DNA of 64,000 nt from Chitinophaga pinensis (GCA_945860865.1 CAMARW010000004.1:1-64000); one strand, 5' to 3'; counted from the stretch's first letter, positions 15,387-24,804 are shown. Notes: generated by a model from the sequence alone, not told the origin. Numbers and translations are program-made.

Positions 15387-16912
15387 AAATTTTATCGGTA
15401 GCCCAAATACAGGCTTGGGATACATACACTATAACCCACGAACCTGTGAGTAGTTTAGGTTTAATGGAACGGGCCGCTACGCGCTGCTTTGCTATAATTA
15501 AACAAGATTTAAACGCTTTGTTTGCCAATTTGGTTCAGAAGAAAATAGTGGTTTTTTGTGCAAAAGGAAACAATGGTGGCGATGGTTTGGTTATTGCGCG
15601 TTACCTCAAAAGCGAAGGCCTAAACGTAAGTGTGTATGTATTGCATTTAAAAGAAAAAGGTTCAGAAGATTTTGAAATTAACCTCATGCGTGCAGAGGCT
15701 ATGGGCCTCACCATAAGCTTTATTAAAACCGAAGAAGATTTGCAAAATCTACCACCCATGGATATTTGCATAGATGCTTTATTTGGTAACGGATTGCATG
15801 CCGAATTGCAGGGATTGGCTGCCAATTTGGTTCAGTTTATGAACCAGTCTGCTGCCTTTAAAATAGCCATAGATATACCTTCTGGATTATTTGGCGATGT
15901 TGAAAAGGCCCTGCATCAAGATATTTCTTTGGTGCTAAAAGCCAATGTTACTTATACCTTTCAGGTTCCCAAAACATCATTCCTCTTTCCAGAAACAGGC
16001 CAGTGTGTGGGCGAGTTAAAGTTGATTGATATTGATTTGCATCCTGATTTTTTGGTTCAAACCGAAACTGATTTTAGCTTCCAAGAACAACTTGATTTGC
16101 CTAAAAGAAATTTGCACGATTTTGGTCAAAAATGGCAAAACGGACATGCCTTACTAGTAGCCGGTAGCAAAGGAAAAATAGGAGCAGCCATTTTAAGCGC
16201 CAAGGCCATTTTACGCAGTGGTGCCGGATTAGTTACCGCGCACGTACCATCTAAGGCAAATGATATTTTTCAAACCGCATTTCCCGAGGCTATGCTTAGC
16301 TTAGATATGTCTGATTATTACATCAGCGAATTTCCTTCATTAAAAGCATATACAGCCATCGGTATTGGTCCGGGTTTGGGCACCGCACCAGAAACCCAAG
16401 CCGCATTGATAGATTTTTTAGAAAATGCAAACTTGCCTATGGTATTAGATGCAGATGCACTCAATTGTTTGGCATTAGCCAAGCAACAAGGTCAAGATTT
16501 TAGCTTGCCACCACAAACTATTTTAACGCCGCATGCCAAGGAGTTTGATAGGTTGTTTGGATCAAACCAAAACGCCCTTGAAAGATTGAAATCTGCGCAA
16601 TATTGGGCTAAAGCATGGCAGGTAATTATTGTGTTAAAAGCCAAGTACACACAAATAATAAATACCAATGGCGAAGTAATTTTTAATGGATCTGGCAATG
16701 CATTATTGGCCACCGCAGGCAGCGGAGATGTTTTAACCGGAATAATTACCTCTTTACTGGCACAAGGAATAAAACCGCCAGAAGCCGCCGCATTAGGTGT
16801 AAACTGGCACGGACAATTAGCAGAACGATTAGCACAACAGAATTACCGTAGCATTATAGCTTCAGACTTAATAAATTCAATTAAAAATTACGAATTACGG
16901 GAATTCAATTAA
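15383..16912 (+). CDS. nnr: Bifunctional NAD(P)H-hydrate epimerase / ADP-dependent dehydratase
   Basis: This fused enzyme repairs hydrated NADH and NADPH. The N-terminal epimerase (YjeF_N, about 1-225) carries KGNNGGDGLVIARYL and IDALFGNGL. The C-terminal dehydratase (YjeF_C, about 245-505) carries AGSKGKIGAAILSAKAILRS, GIGPGLGT, LDADALN, TPHAKEFDRLFG and ATAGSGDVLTGI, the ATP-binding and catalytic stretch. Its 509 aa is normal for the fusion. The last dozen residues (KNYELREFN) are encoded by the AATTACG repeat that fills the gap to the next gene, so the native C-terminus has been replaced or extended by repeat sequence. Confidence 0.95.
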   Translation: MKILSVAQIQAWDTYTITHEPVSSLGLMERAATRCFAIIKQDLNALFANLVQKKIVVFCAKGNNGGDGLVIARYLKSEGLNVSVYVLHLKEKGSEDFEINLMRAEAMGLTISFIKTEEDLQNLPPMDICIDALFGNGLHAELQGLAANLVQFMNQSAAFKIAIDIPSGLFGDVEKALHQDISLVLKANVTYTFQVPKTSFLFPETGQCVGELKLIDIDLHPDFLVQTETDFSFQEQLDLPKRNLHDFGQKWQNGHALLVAGSKGKIGAAILSAKAILRSGAGLVTAHVPSKANDIFQTAFPEAMLSLDMSDYYISEFPSLKAYTAIGIGPGLGTAPETQAALIDFLENANLPMVLDADALNCLALAKQQGQDFSLPPQTILTPHAKEFDRLFGSNQNALERLKSAQYWAKAWQVIIVLKAKYTQIINTNGEVIFNGSGNALLATAGSGDVLTGIITSLLAQGIKPPEAAALGVNWHGQLAERLAQQNYRSIIASDLINSIKNYELREFN

Positions 16913-17044
16913 AAATTACGAATTACGAATTACGAATTACGGGGAATTAATTAAAAATTACGAATTACGAATTACGAATTTCGGGGATTCAATTACGAAT
17001 GAACATTTTTAATTCGTAATTTTTAATTCGTAATTCGTAATTTT
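16879..17044. repeat. AATTACG tandem repeat with inverted copy
   Basis: Units of AATTACG and TTAAAAATTACG recur in direct orientation from 16879 to about 17000, and the reverse complement (CGTAATTTTTAATTCG) follows from 17009 to 17044. The two halves can pair as a long AT-rich hairpin between convergent genes and could act as a bidirectional terminator. The repeat runs into the 3' ends of both genes, giving NYELREF at one C-terminus and ITNYELKITN at the other. Confidence 0.85.
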
Positions 17045-17500
17045 CATATCATAATCATATTGCAAATCTTCGTGTAATTTAGATATTAGTTTTTTAATTT
17101 TCTGAATTTGCCTCACATACAAATTACTTAATACCGTTTGGTTTTTGTATAAGGTTACAAAAGGTTTTGTTTGGGTGCAAAAGTAAATCAATAATTCAAT
17201 TTCGGTCTGAACCAAATCGCTATATCCTGCATATTGATTGGTTAATCGGAGTGTTTTTCTGATTTGTTTAGTGGCTAAATACGAGCTGTTTTTAGGAGTG
17301 TCGTTAAAACGCTCTGCAATCAAGTTTTTAACCTTTTCTATGAAACTTTCTTCATCATGTGCCTCAAATAATAAATAATGCGTTAGCTCTTTATTGATCT
17401 TTTTAAATTTGGCCAAACGCAGAATAATGCGACTCAAATCTGGAGCAGCTAAATGCGCTAATTCTTTTTTTATGTTTGAAATGCTCTGTTTTTCTAGCAT
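17009..17500 (-). CDS. Conserved hypothetical protein
   Basis: The 163-aa product is soluble and mostly helical, with no signal peptide. It has a hydrophobic helix LTHYLLFEAHDEESFIEKV and a basic middle (YLATKQIRKTLRLTNQYAG). I recognise no named domain; it resembles small uncharacterised proteins of Bacteroidota. The final residues (ITNYELKITN) come from the adjacent AATTACG repeat. It starts 5 bases after the epimerase gene ends and is probably the last gene of that operon. Confidence 0.7.
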   Translation of the reverse strand: MLEKQSISNIKKELAHLAAPDLSRIILRLAKFKKINKELTHYLLFEAHDEESFIEKVKNLIAERFNDTPKNSSYLATKQIRKTLRLTNQYAGYSDLVQTEIELLIYFCTQTKPFVTLYKNQTVLSNLYVRQIQKIKKLISKLHEDLQYDYDMKITNYELKITN

Positions 17501-17505
17501 CTTAT

Positions 17506-18495
17506 TTACTCCTTTTCAAAAAAATAGCCATCCTTTTCGTAAACGGCATGGTAGGGTTCGTTATCTACAATTAAACAGCCATCTAAATCTGCGTAATCTG
17601 CTAAAGAACATAAGTCCCACGCGCTTTTTATGCCCATAGTAGTCTCTATCATGCAACCAATCATACAAATCATATTTCTACGTTTGGCCTCCTGCAATAT
17701 ACGAATGCCGTTTTGGTAAGAGCCTGCTTTCATTAACTTCATATTTACCCCATGAAATTGCTGTTCAATTTCATCAAAATTGGGTTCAGACAAAACGCTT
17801 TCATCTGCCATTATGGGTAATTTGCTGTGTTTTTTTAGGTGCTTGTATTCAGATATAAAACTTGCCGGCATAGGCTGTTCTACAAATAAAACAGGAAGCT
17901 TTTGCATAGATTCTGTAAACTTTATCAGTTCTTCCACATCTTTCCAAGCCTCATTGGCATCAATCATTATTGTTGGGGCACCTAATGCTATAACATCCTT
18001 CACCAAATCTATTCCGCTGGCATCATTTACTTTTATTTTTATCTGCTTGAACCGATGCAATTGATGGGTTTTATAAAAGGTGGCAATTTCACCCAAATCC
18101 ATAATGGGTAGGGTATAGCAGCTTGCCGCTTGTTGAGGTTTTGATATGCCTAAATGGCTATGTAAATCTATGTTTTGGCTGGTACAATAAGCATGGGTAT
18201 AGGCAGCACTTAAACCAAATTTTAAAGCATTGGGTATATTTGTTTCATGCAAAAACTTTAAAACTGCCGCATAATCATTGTTTAAACTTTGAAGCTCATT
18301 TTTAATGCTTTCAAAGCTACTTTCAATGTTTTCTGGTGTTTCATTATACCTAATATTGGGTGCAATTTCTGCTTGTCCGGCATGGCCACCAAGCCTACAA
18401 GTAACAATAAAATTTTCTTTGTAAGCGCTGCTGTTCCTAGAAATTTTCCAAGTATATTTTAGGTTCAGCCTAATTTTTTCTATGCTCCATTCCAT
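17506..18495 (-). CDS. Dipeptide epimerase (L-Ala-D/L-Glu type), enolase superfamily
   Basis: The 329-aa product has the muconate-lactonising subgroup active site: Lys153 and Lys155 in IKIKVND, metal ligands Asp179 (MIDANEAW), Glu206 (FVEQPM) and Asp231 (MADESV), and a Lys at 253 or 256 in NMKLMKAG. L-Ala-D/L-Glu epimerases recycle murein peptides by epimerising Ala-Glu. The length and the DANEAW, VEQP and ADES motifs fit that group; the precise dipeptide specificity is not proven by the sequence. It lies in a minus-strand operon downstream of the MnmC-like genes. Confidence 0.88.
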   Translation of the reverse strand: MEWSIEKIRLNLKYTWKISRNSSAYKENFIVTCRLGGHAGQAEIAPNIRYNETPENIESSFESIKNELQSLNNDYAAVLKFLHETNIPNALKFGLSAAYTHAYCTSQNIDLHSHLGISKPQQAASCYTLPIMDLGEIATFYKTHQLHRFKQIKIKVNDASGIDLVKDVIALGAPTIMIDANEAWKDVEELIKFTESMQKLPVLFVEQPMPASFISEYKHLKKHSKLPIMADESVLSEPNFDEIEQQFHGVNMKLMKAGSYQNGIRILQEAKRRNMICMIGCMIETTMGIKSAWDLCSLADYADLDGCLIVDNEPYHAVYEKDGYFFEKE

Positions 18496-18549
18496 GCGGC
18501 AATTTATATTGCTTTGGGCAGGGGTTTAATAATTCTTTTACACTGTTTT

Positions 18550-19620
18550 TTAAAATTGACTATTTGTATAGAATGAGTTAAACCTGGCAATATCTACTTT
18601 TGATTCTAAGGGTGTTTTTTGGAGTATGTGTGTAGCTAAATGTTGGGCTAAAAAGGGTGCTTGTAAAATGCCTTTGGTGCCTAAGCCATTAAAGCAAAAC
18701 AAGTTTTTATGTGAGGGATGTTCTCCTAAAATGGCAGCTCTATCGCGGGTTGTGGGCCTAATGCCTGCCTCATGAGATATAATTTGATAGGGCAGCGTAA
18801 GTAATTTATTGAGCTTTTCTAATAAGCTTTCTTTGCCTGCTTCTGTTGGGTTGCTATCTTCAAAATTCCACTCATAGGTGGCACCAACTTTATAAATATC
18901 TGCTTCTTGATGCACCAAATAAACCCCTTTTTTAATGATTAAATTGGGGTCTAAACCAGCACAATTAATATGCAAAACCTCGCCTTTACATAGCTTAAAT
19001 GGTAACCAATTAAAATAAGGATTATTTACACATTCAAACCCATCACAACTTATAACGTGGTTAAAACTATGCTGGTGCCATTGCCAAACTTCGCCTTGTT
19101 TTTTTAACTCATCCCAGCTTTTTTTTCTATAAATTAATTTGCCTGCGCCCAATAAATAAGCGTGGTAATCTGCTATCCATTCTTTTGTTTTTACCCAGCC
19201 AGAACCTTTTACACCAAATACGCCAAACTCACTGTTAAGCGCTCTCGATGCGGTAGTTGATGCATTTATGAACTGGCTAAAACTCTCTTTTTCTAATTGT
19301 AAGCTAAAATCATTAGATTCTTTTGTGTTGCCAAAAGCTTGCACAATTTCGGCTTGAACCAAATAGTTTTTACCAAATTTGTTTTCCATCTCTACAAAGG
19401 TTTCTTGTAAAGATTGCAATAACTCGTTTACCTTCCAGTTTACTGTCATGCGTTTGCCGCTAATGGGATTAAACATGCCTGCTGCTACTTTGCTGCTGCT
19501 TTGGTTTAAACCTTCGTCTACAAGCAAAAATGATTGGCCTGCTTTTTCTAGTTGATGGGCAATCATTAAGCCCGCAATGCCGCCACCAATAATTAAACAT
19601 TCAGATTGTAATTGGCTCAT
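18550..19620 (-). CDS. FAD-dependent oxidoreductase, MnmC C-domain/DadA-like
   Basis: The 356-aa product has an N-terminal Rossmann FAD motif (IIGGGIAGLMIAHQLEKAG), then AAGMFNPISGKRMTVNW and a C-terminal EAGIRPTTRDRAAILGEHPS segment, the signature of DAO/MnmC2 oxidases. It overlaps the MnmD-type methyltransferase by 4 bases. In Escherichia coli both activities are one fused protein, MnmC, which converts cmnm5(s2)U34 to mnm5(s2)U34 in tRNA. The separate but overlapping genes here suggest the same two-step modification. A role in glycine or D-amino-acid oxidation is an alternative. Confidence 0.78.
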   Translation of the reverse strand: MSQLQSECLIIGGGIAGLMIAHQLEKAGQSFLLVDEGLNQSSSKVAAGMFNPISGKRMTVNWKVNELLQSLQETFVEMENKFGKNYLVQAEIVQAFGNTKESNDFSLQLEKESFSQFINASTTASRALNSEFGVFGVKGSGWVKTKEWIADYHAYLLGAGKLIYRKKSWDELKKQGEVWQWHQHSFNHVISCDGFECVNNPYFNWLPFKLCKGEVLHINCAGLDPNLIIKKGVYLVHQEADIYKVGATYEWNFEDSNPTEAGKESLLEKLNKLLTLPYQIISHEAGIRPTTRDRAAILGEHPSHKNLFCFNGLGTKGILQAPFLAQHLATHILQKTPLESKVDIARFNSFYTNSQF

Positions 19621-20300
19621 TGGATAAGGGGTTTTTGGGCCCGCAACATATGTCGTTTGTGCGGCGGACCAGCCAATTTTTCTACTTTAAATCCAGCTTC
19701 TAGGAGGCTTCTTCTTACGTCGCCTTTGGCGGCATAAGTTACCAAAATGCCACCGGGGTTTAAGGCTTTATACATTTTTTTAAATACCTGCAACGACCAT
19801 AATTCAGGTTGTTTATCGGGGGCAAAGGCATCAAAAAAAATAATTTCGTAGCCGGGTTTGGGTTCAGCCAAAAGTATGCTTTGCTGCAATTTTAGCAGGC
19901 TAAAATTGGCGTTTATTAGCATGTTTTCTTCCCAAGGCGATTGGTGTATTTGTACAAACCAATGCTCTTGTTCTTGTCCCCAATGTGCTTGGTATTGCAA
20001 GTCTTGTATGAGGCTGTATGACAGTGGTAGGGTTTCGTAACTGTGGTAGTTAATATTAAGCTGATGCTCTTGTGCAAAGAGTAAACTTAGCATGGCATTA
20101 AGTCCGGTGCCAAAACCAATCTCTAAAATGTTTATTTTTGGCGGTTCAAATTGTTGCTTGTAAGCCAATAAGCCTGATGCTATAAATACATGTAAACTTT
20201 CTGCCACGGCACCATGGATGGAATGATAAGTTTCTTGAATATCTGCTCTATACAAAGTTTTTAAGCCTTGTTCATTGCTTATAATTTGGGGACTAATCAC
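19617..20300 (-). CDS. mnmD: MnmD-type tRNA U34 methyltransferase (MnmC N-domain)
   Basis: The 227-aa SAM-dependent methyltransferase has the MnmC N-domain (DUF752) motifs. These are the SAM-binding ILEIGFGTGLNAMLSL, the catalytic-region FFDAFAPDKQPELWS, then GGILVTYAAKGDVRRSLLEA and a PPHKRHMLRA ending. It would methylate nm5(s2)U34 in tRNA anticodons. It is followed by the MnmC2-like oxidase with a 4-base overlap and preceded by the nuclease gene 2 bases upstream, so it lies mid-operon. Confidence 0.9.
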   Translation of the reverse strand: MISPQIISNEQGLKTLYRADIQETYHSIHGAVAESLHVFIASGLLAYKQQFEPPKINILEIGFGTGLNAMLSLLFAQEHQLNINYHSYETLPLSYSLIQDLQYQAHWGQEQEHWFVQIHQSPWEENMLINANFSLLKLQQSILLAEPKPGYEIIFFDAFAPDKQPELWSLQVFKKMYKALNPGGILVTYAAKGDVRRSLLEAGFKVEKLAGPPHKRHMLRAQKPLIQ

Positions 20301-20302
20301 GC

Positions 20303-21322
20303 TTAGTTGAGTTGTAAATATAGGTAAATAGGTAAGTGATCGCTGTAGCCGTTTAAGTATTTTTTTCCTCCAAAAGTTCGCTTCGGGTTTCCCTTGTATT
20401 TTTCTTCTGTTTCCAACATCCAGTCTGCTTTAAAAGCCTGGGCAGATGCTGGTACATAGTTCAGTTTTGACTGCTTAGCCACTAAGTTTTGGTTCAGCAT
20501 AAATTGGTCTAAAAAGTTCCATTGTCCGCGGTGGTTGTAAGAGCCTTTGCCTTCCTTTAACAAAGCGAACATAGGGTTGTAGAAATCTGTTTTACCCGTT
20601 TCTTTTACACTTGGTTTAGACTTTAAATGCTGCACTATGCTTGTGTTATCTGGGTGGTCGTTAAAATCTCCCATGAGTAAAATATGCGCTTTGGCATCCC
20701 TTTTTTGTATGCTATCGCAAATTGCTTTTACCCTTTTTGCCACATAAATTCTTTTAGCTTCACTTTCTGACTCTCCGCCTCTTCTGCTGGGCCAATGGTT
20801 AACTAAAATTACCAATCTGCTATTGTTTTTGAGTGTAAAATCTGCCATTAATATACCCCTTGTTATGCTGCCACCAATGCTGTCTGGGTTTATATCAAAT
20901 ATAAATCCGCTCGATTTTTTAACATACTCTTTTTTGTAAATTAATGCATTGTCAATGCCGCGTTCATCTTTGCTATCAAACCAAATCATATCATAAGCCA
21001 ATTTCTTTTGCGCCAATGTTTGGATCAAACCGTTTACTGCTATATCGTTTTCTACCTCGCACATGCCTAAAAAATCTGGACCTTTACCGTTGTTTATAGC
21101 AGCAATTACGGTCGACATATTATTTAATTTATTGTAATATCGCTCGCTGGTCCAAGCGTAAGTGCCGTTTGGCAAAAACTCTGCATCGTCTTTGTGGGGC
21201 GTATCAATGGTGTCGAACAAGTTTTCTTGGTTGTAAAATGCGATGCAAATTTTTTGATTAACTTGAGCCTCAGCTTGCCAGAAAAATAAACTAGTGAATA
21301 TAAAAAGTAATTTTAATTTCAT
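20303..21322 (-). CDS. Secreted endonuclease/exonuclease/phosphatase family protein
   Basis: The 339-aa product has a signal peptide (residues 1-19, ending AEAQ). It carries the EEP-fold motifs IAFYNQENLFD, MCEVEND (catalytic Glu), VNHWPSRRGGESESE, LMGDFNDHPDN (Asp/Asn pair) and a final GYSDHLPIYL (catalytic Asp-His). The fold covers DNases, sphingomyelinases and inositol phosphatases; a secreted Bacteroidota member is most likely a nuclease or phosphodiesterase. It is the first gene of the minus-strand operon that continues with mnmD. Confidence 0.88.
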   Translation of the reverse strand: MKLKLLFIFTSLFFWQAEAQVNQKICIAFYNQENLFDTIDTPHKDDAEFLPNGTYAWTSERYYNKLNNMSTVIAAINNGKGPDFLGMCEVENDIAVNGLIQTLAQKKLAYDMIWFDSKDERGIDNALIYKKEYVKKSSGFIFDINPDSIGGSITRGILMADFTLKNNSRLVILVNHWPSRRGGESESEAKRIYVAKRVKAICDSIQKRDAKAHILLMGDFNDHPDNTSIVQHLKSKPSVKETGKTDFYNPMFALLKEGKGSYNHRGQWNFLDQFMLNQNLVAKQSKLNYVPASAQAFKADWMLETEEKYKGNPKRTFGGKKYLNGYSDHLPIYLYLQLN

Positions 21323-21412
21323 GCAGCGAAAATAGGAAGATTTGGGGAGCTCTTTGTTAATCGCAATAGAAAAAAAACTATTTGTGGTCTTCTAAGTTTA
21401 AATATTAGTAAT

Positions 21413-22510
21413 ATGAACGGACATTTATTTTCTAAATATATTCCAAAGCCAGCAGAGGAAAAGGGTTTTGAGCAATTGTTGAATTTATTTTTGCAATTGC
21501 TTCAATATACCAACGGTGATGTGGCAGAGGCATTAGACTGGTTAAACCAACTTGATAACCAGCATAAGTTAAGCAGCGATGCCTATGGAATGGGTAACTT
21601 TATACAAGATTTAAAGGATAAGGGTTATATTAATGAAAATCCGGCCGATGCCCAATTTGTGCCCACAGCCAAAACCAATCAAACCATTCGTAAAAATAGT
21701 TTAGATGAGGTATTTGGGAAGTTAAAAAAGGGCTCTAAAGGTAACCACAGCATTCAAAAAAGTGGTTTGGGCGATGAGCAAAATAGCGATATCCGCGCTT
21801 ATACTTTTGGCGATTCTTTGGATCAGATAGACTTACATACGAGCATTTTAAACGCGCAAATAAACCACGGACTAGGGGAGTTTAAGCTTACCGAAGACGA
21901 TCTTGCCGTTAGAGAACGCGATTACAAAACGCAAACCTCTACGGTGCTTATGATAGATATTTCACATAGCATGATTTTGTATGGCGAAGACCGCATTACC
22001 CCTGCTAAAAAAGTGGCCATGGCGCTGGCCGAATTAATTAAAACGCGTTACCCCAAAGATACCTTAGATATTATTGTTTTTGGCAACGATGCTTGGCCCA
22101 TTGAAGTAAAAGATTTACCCTATTTGCAGGTGGGTCCGTACCACACTAACACTTACGCAGGATTAGAATTAGCCTTAGATATCTTGCGTAAAAAGCGTAA
22201 TCCAAACAAGCAAATTTTTATGATTACAGATGGTAAGCCCACCTGTTTAAAAGAAGGAAATGGCTACTACCAAAATAGCTTTGGATTGGATAGAAAAGTA
22301 ATTAACAAAACGCTAAACATGGCTGCGCAAGCCAGAAGGGTAAATATACCTATAACCACTTTTATGATTGCTACAGACCCTTATTTGCAGCAGTTTGTGC
22401 AAGAGTTTACAGAAACCAATAAGGGTAAAGCTTATTATAGTAATCTCAATGGTTTAGGAGATTTTGTGTTCGAAGATTTTGAAAAAAATAGAAAAAAGAA
22501 GCTGAGATAA
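21413..22510 (+). CDS. VWA-domain protein (ChlD/CobT-like)
   Basis: The 365-aa product has a C-terminal von Willebrand A domain from about residue 176. The MIDAS is MIDISHSM (Asp182, Ser184, Ser186), with later TYAGLELALDIL and MITDGKPT (metal-site Thr and Asp). The first 170 residues are charged and helical. It lies 5 bases upstream of a MoxR/ChlI-type AAA+ ATPase gene, the classical ATPase-VWA pairing used for metal insertion or protein-complex remodelling. No chelatase partner is nearby, so the client is unknown. Confidence 0.87.
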   Translation: MNGHLFSKYIPKPAEEKGFEQLLNLFLQLLQYTNGDVAEALDWLNQLDNQHKLSSDAYGMGNFIQDLKDKGYINENPADAQFVPTAKTNQTIRKNSLDEVFGKLKKGSKGNHSIQKSGLGDEQNSDIRAYTFGDSLDQIDLHTSILNAQINHGLGEFKLTEDDLAVRERDYKTQTSTVLMIDISHSMILYGEDRITPAKKVAMALAELIKTRYPKDTLDIIVFGNDAWPIEVKDLPYLQVGPYHTNTYAGLELALDILRKKRNPNKQIFMITDGKPTCLKEGNGYYQNSFGLDRKVINKTLNMAAQARRVNIPITTFMIATDPYLQQFVQEFTETNKGKAYYSNLNGLGDFVFEDFEKNRKKKLR

Positions 22511-22515
22511 ATAGC

Positions 22516-23994
22516 ATGAAAAATACAAAGAAAATAACAAATTTAGGTCAGCTAAAAGCGGCTAGCTATACCTCTAAAACCATGAAAGAGGAAATGCGTA
22601 ATAACCTCATTTTGGCCTTGCAAAATGGAACCAATCCGTTTGAAGGTATTCAAGGTTATGAAGATACTGTTTTGCCCCAAATACAAACTGCTATCTTATC
22701 GCAGCATAATATTATTTTGTTGGGTTTACGCGGACAAGCAAAAACGCGCATTGCCCGTTTAATGGTAAACCTCTTAGATGAAGAGATTCCAGTTATTGCA
22801 GGCAGCGAAATAAACGACGATCCTTTGCAACCTATTAGCAGATATGCCCTAGATTTAATAGCAGAAAAGGGAGATAAAACGCCCATTGCTTGGTTGAGCC
22901 GAAACGAAAGATACACAGAGAAATTAGCCACACCAGATGTTTCTGTGGCCGATTTAATTGGTGATATTGACCCCATTAAAGCTGCCTCGCTAAAATTGCA
23001 TTACAATGATGAACGAGTTATTCACTATGGTATCATTCCTAGAAGTAACCGTTGTTTATTTGTGCTCAATGAGCTGCCCGATTTGCAAGCTAGAATCCAG
23101 GTTGCGTTGTTTAATATTTTGCAAGAAGGCGATTTGCAAATAAGGGGCTTTAAATTGCGCTTACCTTTAGATGTGCAGTTTATTTTTACGGCCAATCCAG
23201 AAGATTATACCAATAGAGGCAGTATTGTAACGCCTTTAAAAGATAGAATTGATAGCCAAATTTTAACGCATTACCCTAAAACTATTGCCTTAGCCAGAAA
23301 GGTTACCAGTCAAGAAGCATACATAAGCAGCGCGCAGAAAACAGCCATTGGTGTGTCTGATTTGTTGCTCGATTTAATAGAGCACATTGCCATGGAAGCG
23401 CGCAACAGTGATATGGTAGATCAAAAAAGTGGCGTATCGGCACGTTTAACCATTAGTGCCCTAGAAAATTTATACAGCACCGCCGAGCGGAGAATGTTGT
23501 TGACCAAAGATAAAAAAACGCAAGCTAGAATTAGCGATTTGTTTGGGGTATTGCCTAGCATTACAGGTAAGGTAGAGTTGGTGTATGAAGGCGAATTAGA
23601 AGGTGCTCAAAATGTGGCACAAAACCTTATTGGAAAAGCCATTCGTACTTTATTCTTAGAAAAGTTTAGCGACCCAGAGAAGGCTAAAAAATCGAAACAG
23701 CCAAACCCTTATGCAACCATCTTAAACTGGTTTAATGATGGCTATACAGTAAGTGCCTTGAACCTAAGTAAGGATGCTCATTATTTAAATACGCTACTCA
23801 CGGTAGAGGGTTTGGGTGATTTGGTAAAGGCTAAATATCCAAAGGAATCGGAAGCCGATAAGCTTATTTTAATGGAGTTGGTTTTGCATGGCTTAGCAGA
23901 GTTTAGTCAGCTAAGTAGGAGTCCGCTCGTAAAAGGTTTTGAATTTGCCGATTTAATGAGTGGCATGTTCAAAGGCATGAAAGGCGGCGAATAG
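22516..23994 (+). CDS. MoxR/magnesium-chelatase-like AAA+ ATPase
   Basis: The 492-aa product has a P-loop GLRGQAKT (Gly70 to Thr77), the DLIGDIDPIKAA segment, an arginine-bearing FNILQEGDLQIRGFKLRLPL motif and a sensor-1 FIFTANPEDYTNRGSIVTPL, all typical of ChlI/MoxR helix-2-insert ATPases. The C-terminal 180 residues form an extra helical region. It is co-transcribed with the VWA protein upstream, with which it should form an ATP-driven remodelling complex in the cytoplasm. Confidence 0.88.
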   Translation: MKNTKKITNLGQLKAASYTSKTMKEEMRNNLILALQNGTNPFEGIQGYEDTVLPQIQTAILSQHNIILLGLRGQAKTRIARLMVNLLDEEIPVIAGSEINDDPLQPISRYALDLIAEKGDKTPIAWLSRNERYTEKLATPDVSVADLIGDIDPIKAASLKLHYNDERVIHYGIIPRSNRCLFVLNELPDLQARIQVALFNILQEGDLQIRGFKLRLPLDVQFIFTANPEDYTNRGSIVTPLKDRIDSQILTHYPKTIALARKVTSQEAYISSAQKTAIGVSDLLLDLIEHIAMEARNSDMVDQKSGVSARLTISALENLYSTAERRMLLTKDKKTQARISDLFGVLPSITGKVELVYEGELEGAQNVAQNLIGKAIRTLFLEKFSDPEKAKKSKQPNPYATILNWFNDGYTVSALNLSKDAHYLNTLLTVEGLGDLVKAKYPKESEADKLILMELVLHGLAEFSQLSRSPLVKGFEFADLMSGMFKGMKGGE

Positions 23995-24030
23995 TTTTAG
24001 GTTCGAACCAAAATTGCATATATTGCTGCA

Positions 24031-24804
24031 ATGAAAACCAAAGAAGAAATTGTTAGAGATTGGTTACCCAGATACACCGGTAGGCCTTTAGAAGAATTTG
24101 GTGAGTATATTTTACTTACCAATTTTATATTGTATGTAGATTTGTTTGCCCAGCGTTTTGGTGTGGAAGTAATGGGCAGAGATAAACCCATGCAAACAGC
24201 AAGCGCCGAAAATATTACCATCATTAATTTTGGCATGGGCAGCGCCATGGCTGCCACTTGCATGGATTTGTTAAGTGCCGTTCACCCAAAGGCAGCCTTG
24301 TTTTTGGGCAAGTGTGGTGGCTTAAAAAAAGTGACCAAAATTGGTGATTTAATTCTGCCCATCGCAGCCATTAGGGGAGAAGGAACCAGCAACGATTATA
24401 TTATGCAAGAAATTCCAGCCTTGCCTTCTTTTAGGTTGCAAAAGGCGGTTTCAGCTACCATTGTAAAGCATGATTTAGATTATTGGACAGGAACAGTTTA
24501 TACCACCAACCGCAGGGTTTGGGAGCATGATGAGGAGTTTAAAGAATACCTCAGAAAAACGCGGGCAATGGGTATAGATATGGAAACTGCTACTATTTTT
24601 ATAACCGGTTTTGTAAATGATATTCCCAAAGGAGCTTTGCTTTTAGTAAGCGATAACCCCATGGTACCTGAGGGTGTAAAAACATCTAAAAGCGATATTA
24701 GTGTAACGCAAAATTATGTGCTTAAACACTTAGAAATTGGCATAGATTCTCTCATAGAACTTCGCGATTCTGGCGAATCTGTAAAGCACCTGCGCTTCGA
24801 ATGA
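24031..24804 (+). CDS. amn: AMP nucleosidase (short Bacteroidota form)
   Basis: This enzyme splits AMP into adenine and ribose 5-phosphate. The 257-aa product belongs to the nucleoside phosphorylase superfamily. It shows INFGMGSAMAATCMDLLSAV, FLGKCGGLKKVTKIGDLILP, IRGEGTSNDYI, the GIDMETATIF catalytic glutamate region and LLVSDNPMVPEGVK (catalytic Asp). The compact length without the long N-terminal domain of the E. coli enzyme is usual in this phylum. Confidence 0.9.
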   Translation: MKTKEEIVRDWLPRYTGRPLEEFGEYILLTNFILYVDLFAQRFGVEVMGRDKPMQTASAENITIINFGMGSAMAATCMDLLSAVHPKAALFLGKCGGLKKVTKIGDLILPIAAIRGEGTSNDYIMQEIPALPSFRLQKAVSATIVKHDLDYWTGTVYTTNRRVWEHDEEFKEYLRKTRAMGIDMETATIFITGFVNDIPKGALLLVSDNPMVPEGVKTSKSDISVTQNYVLKHLEIGIDSLIELRDSGESVKHLRFE

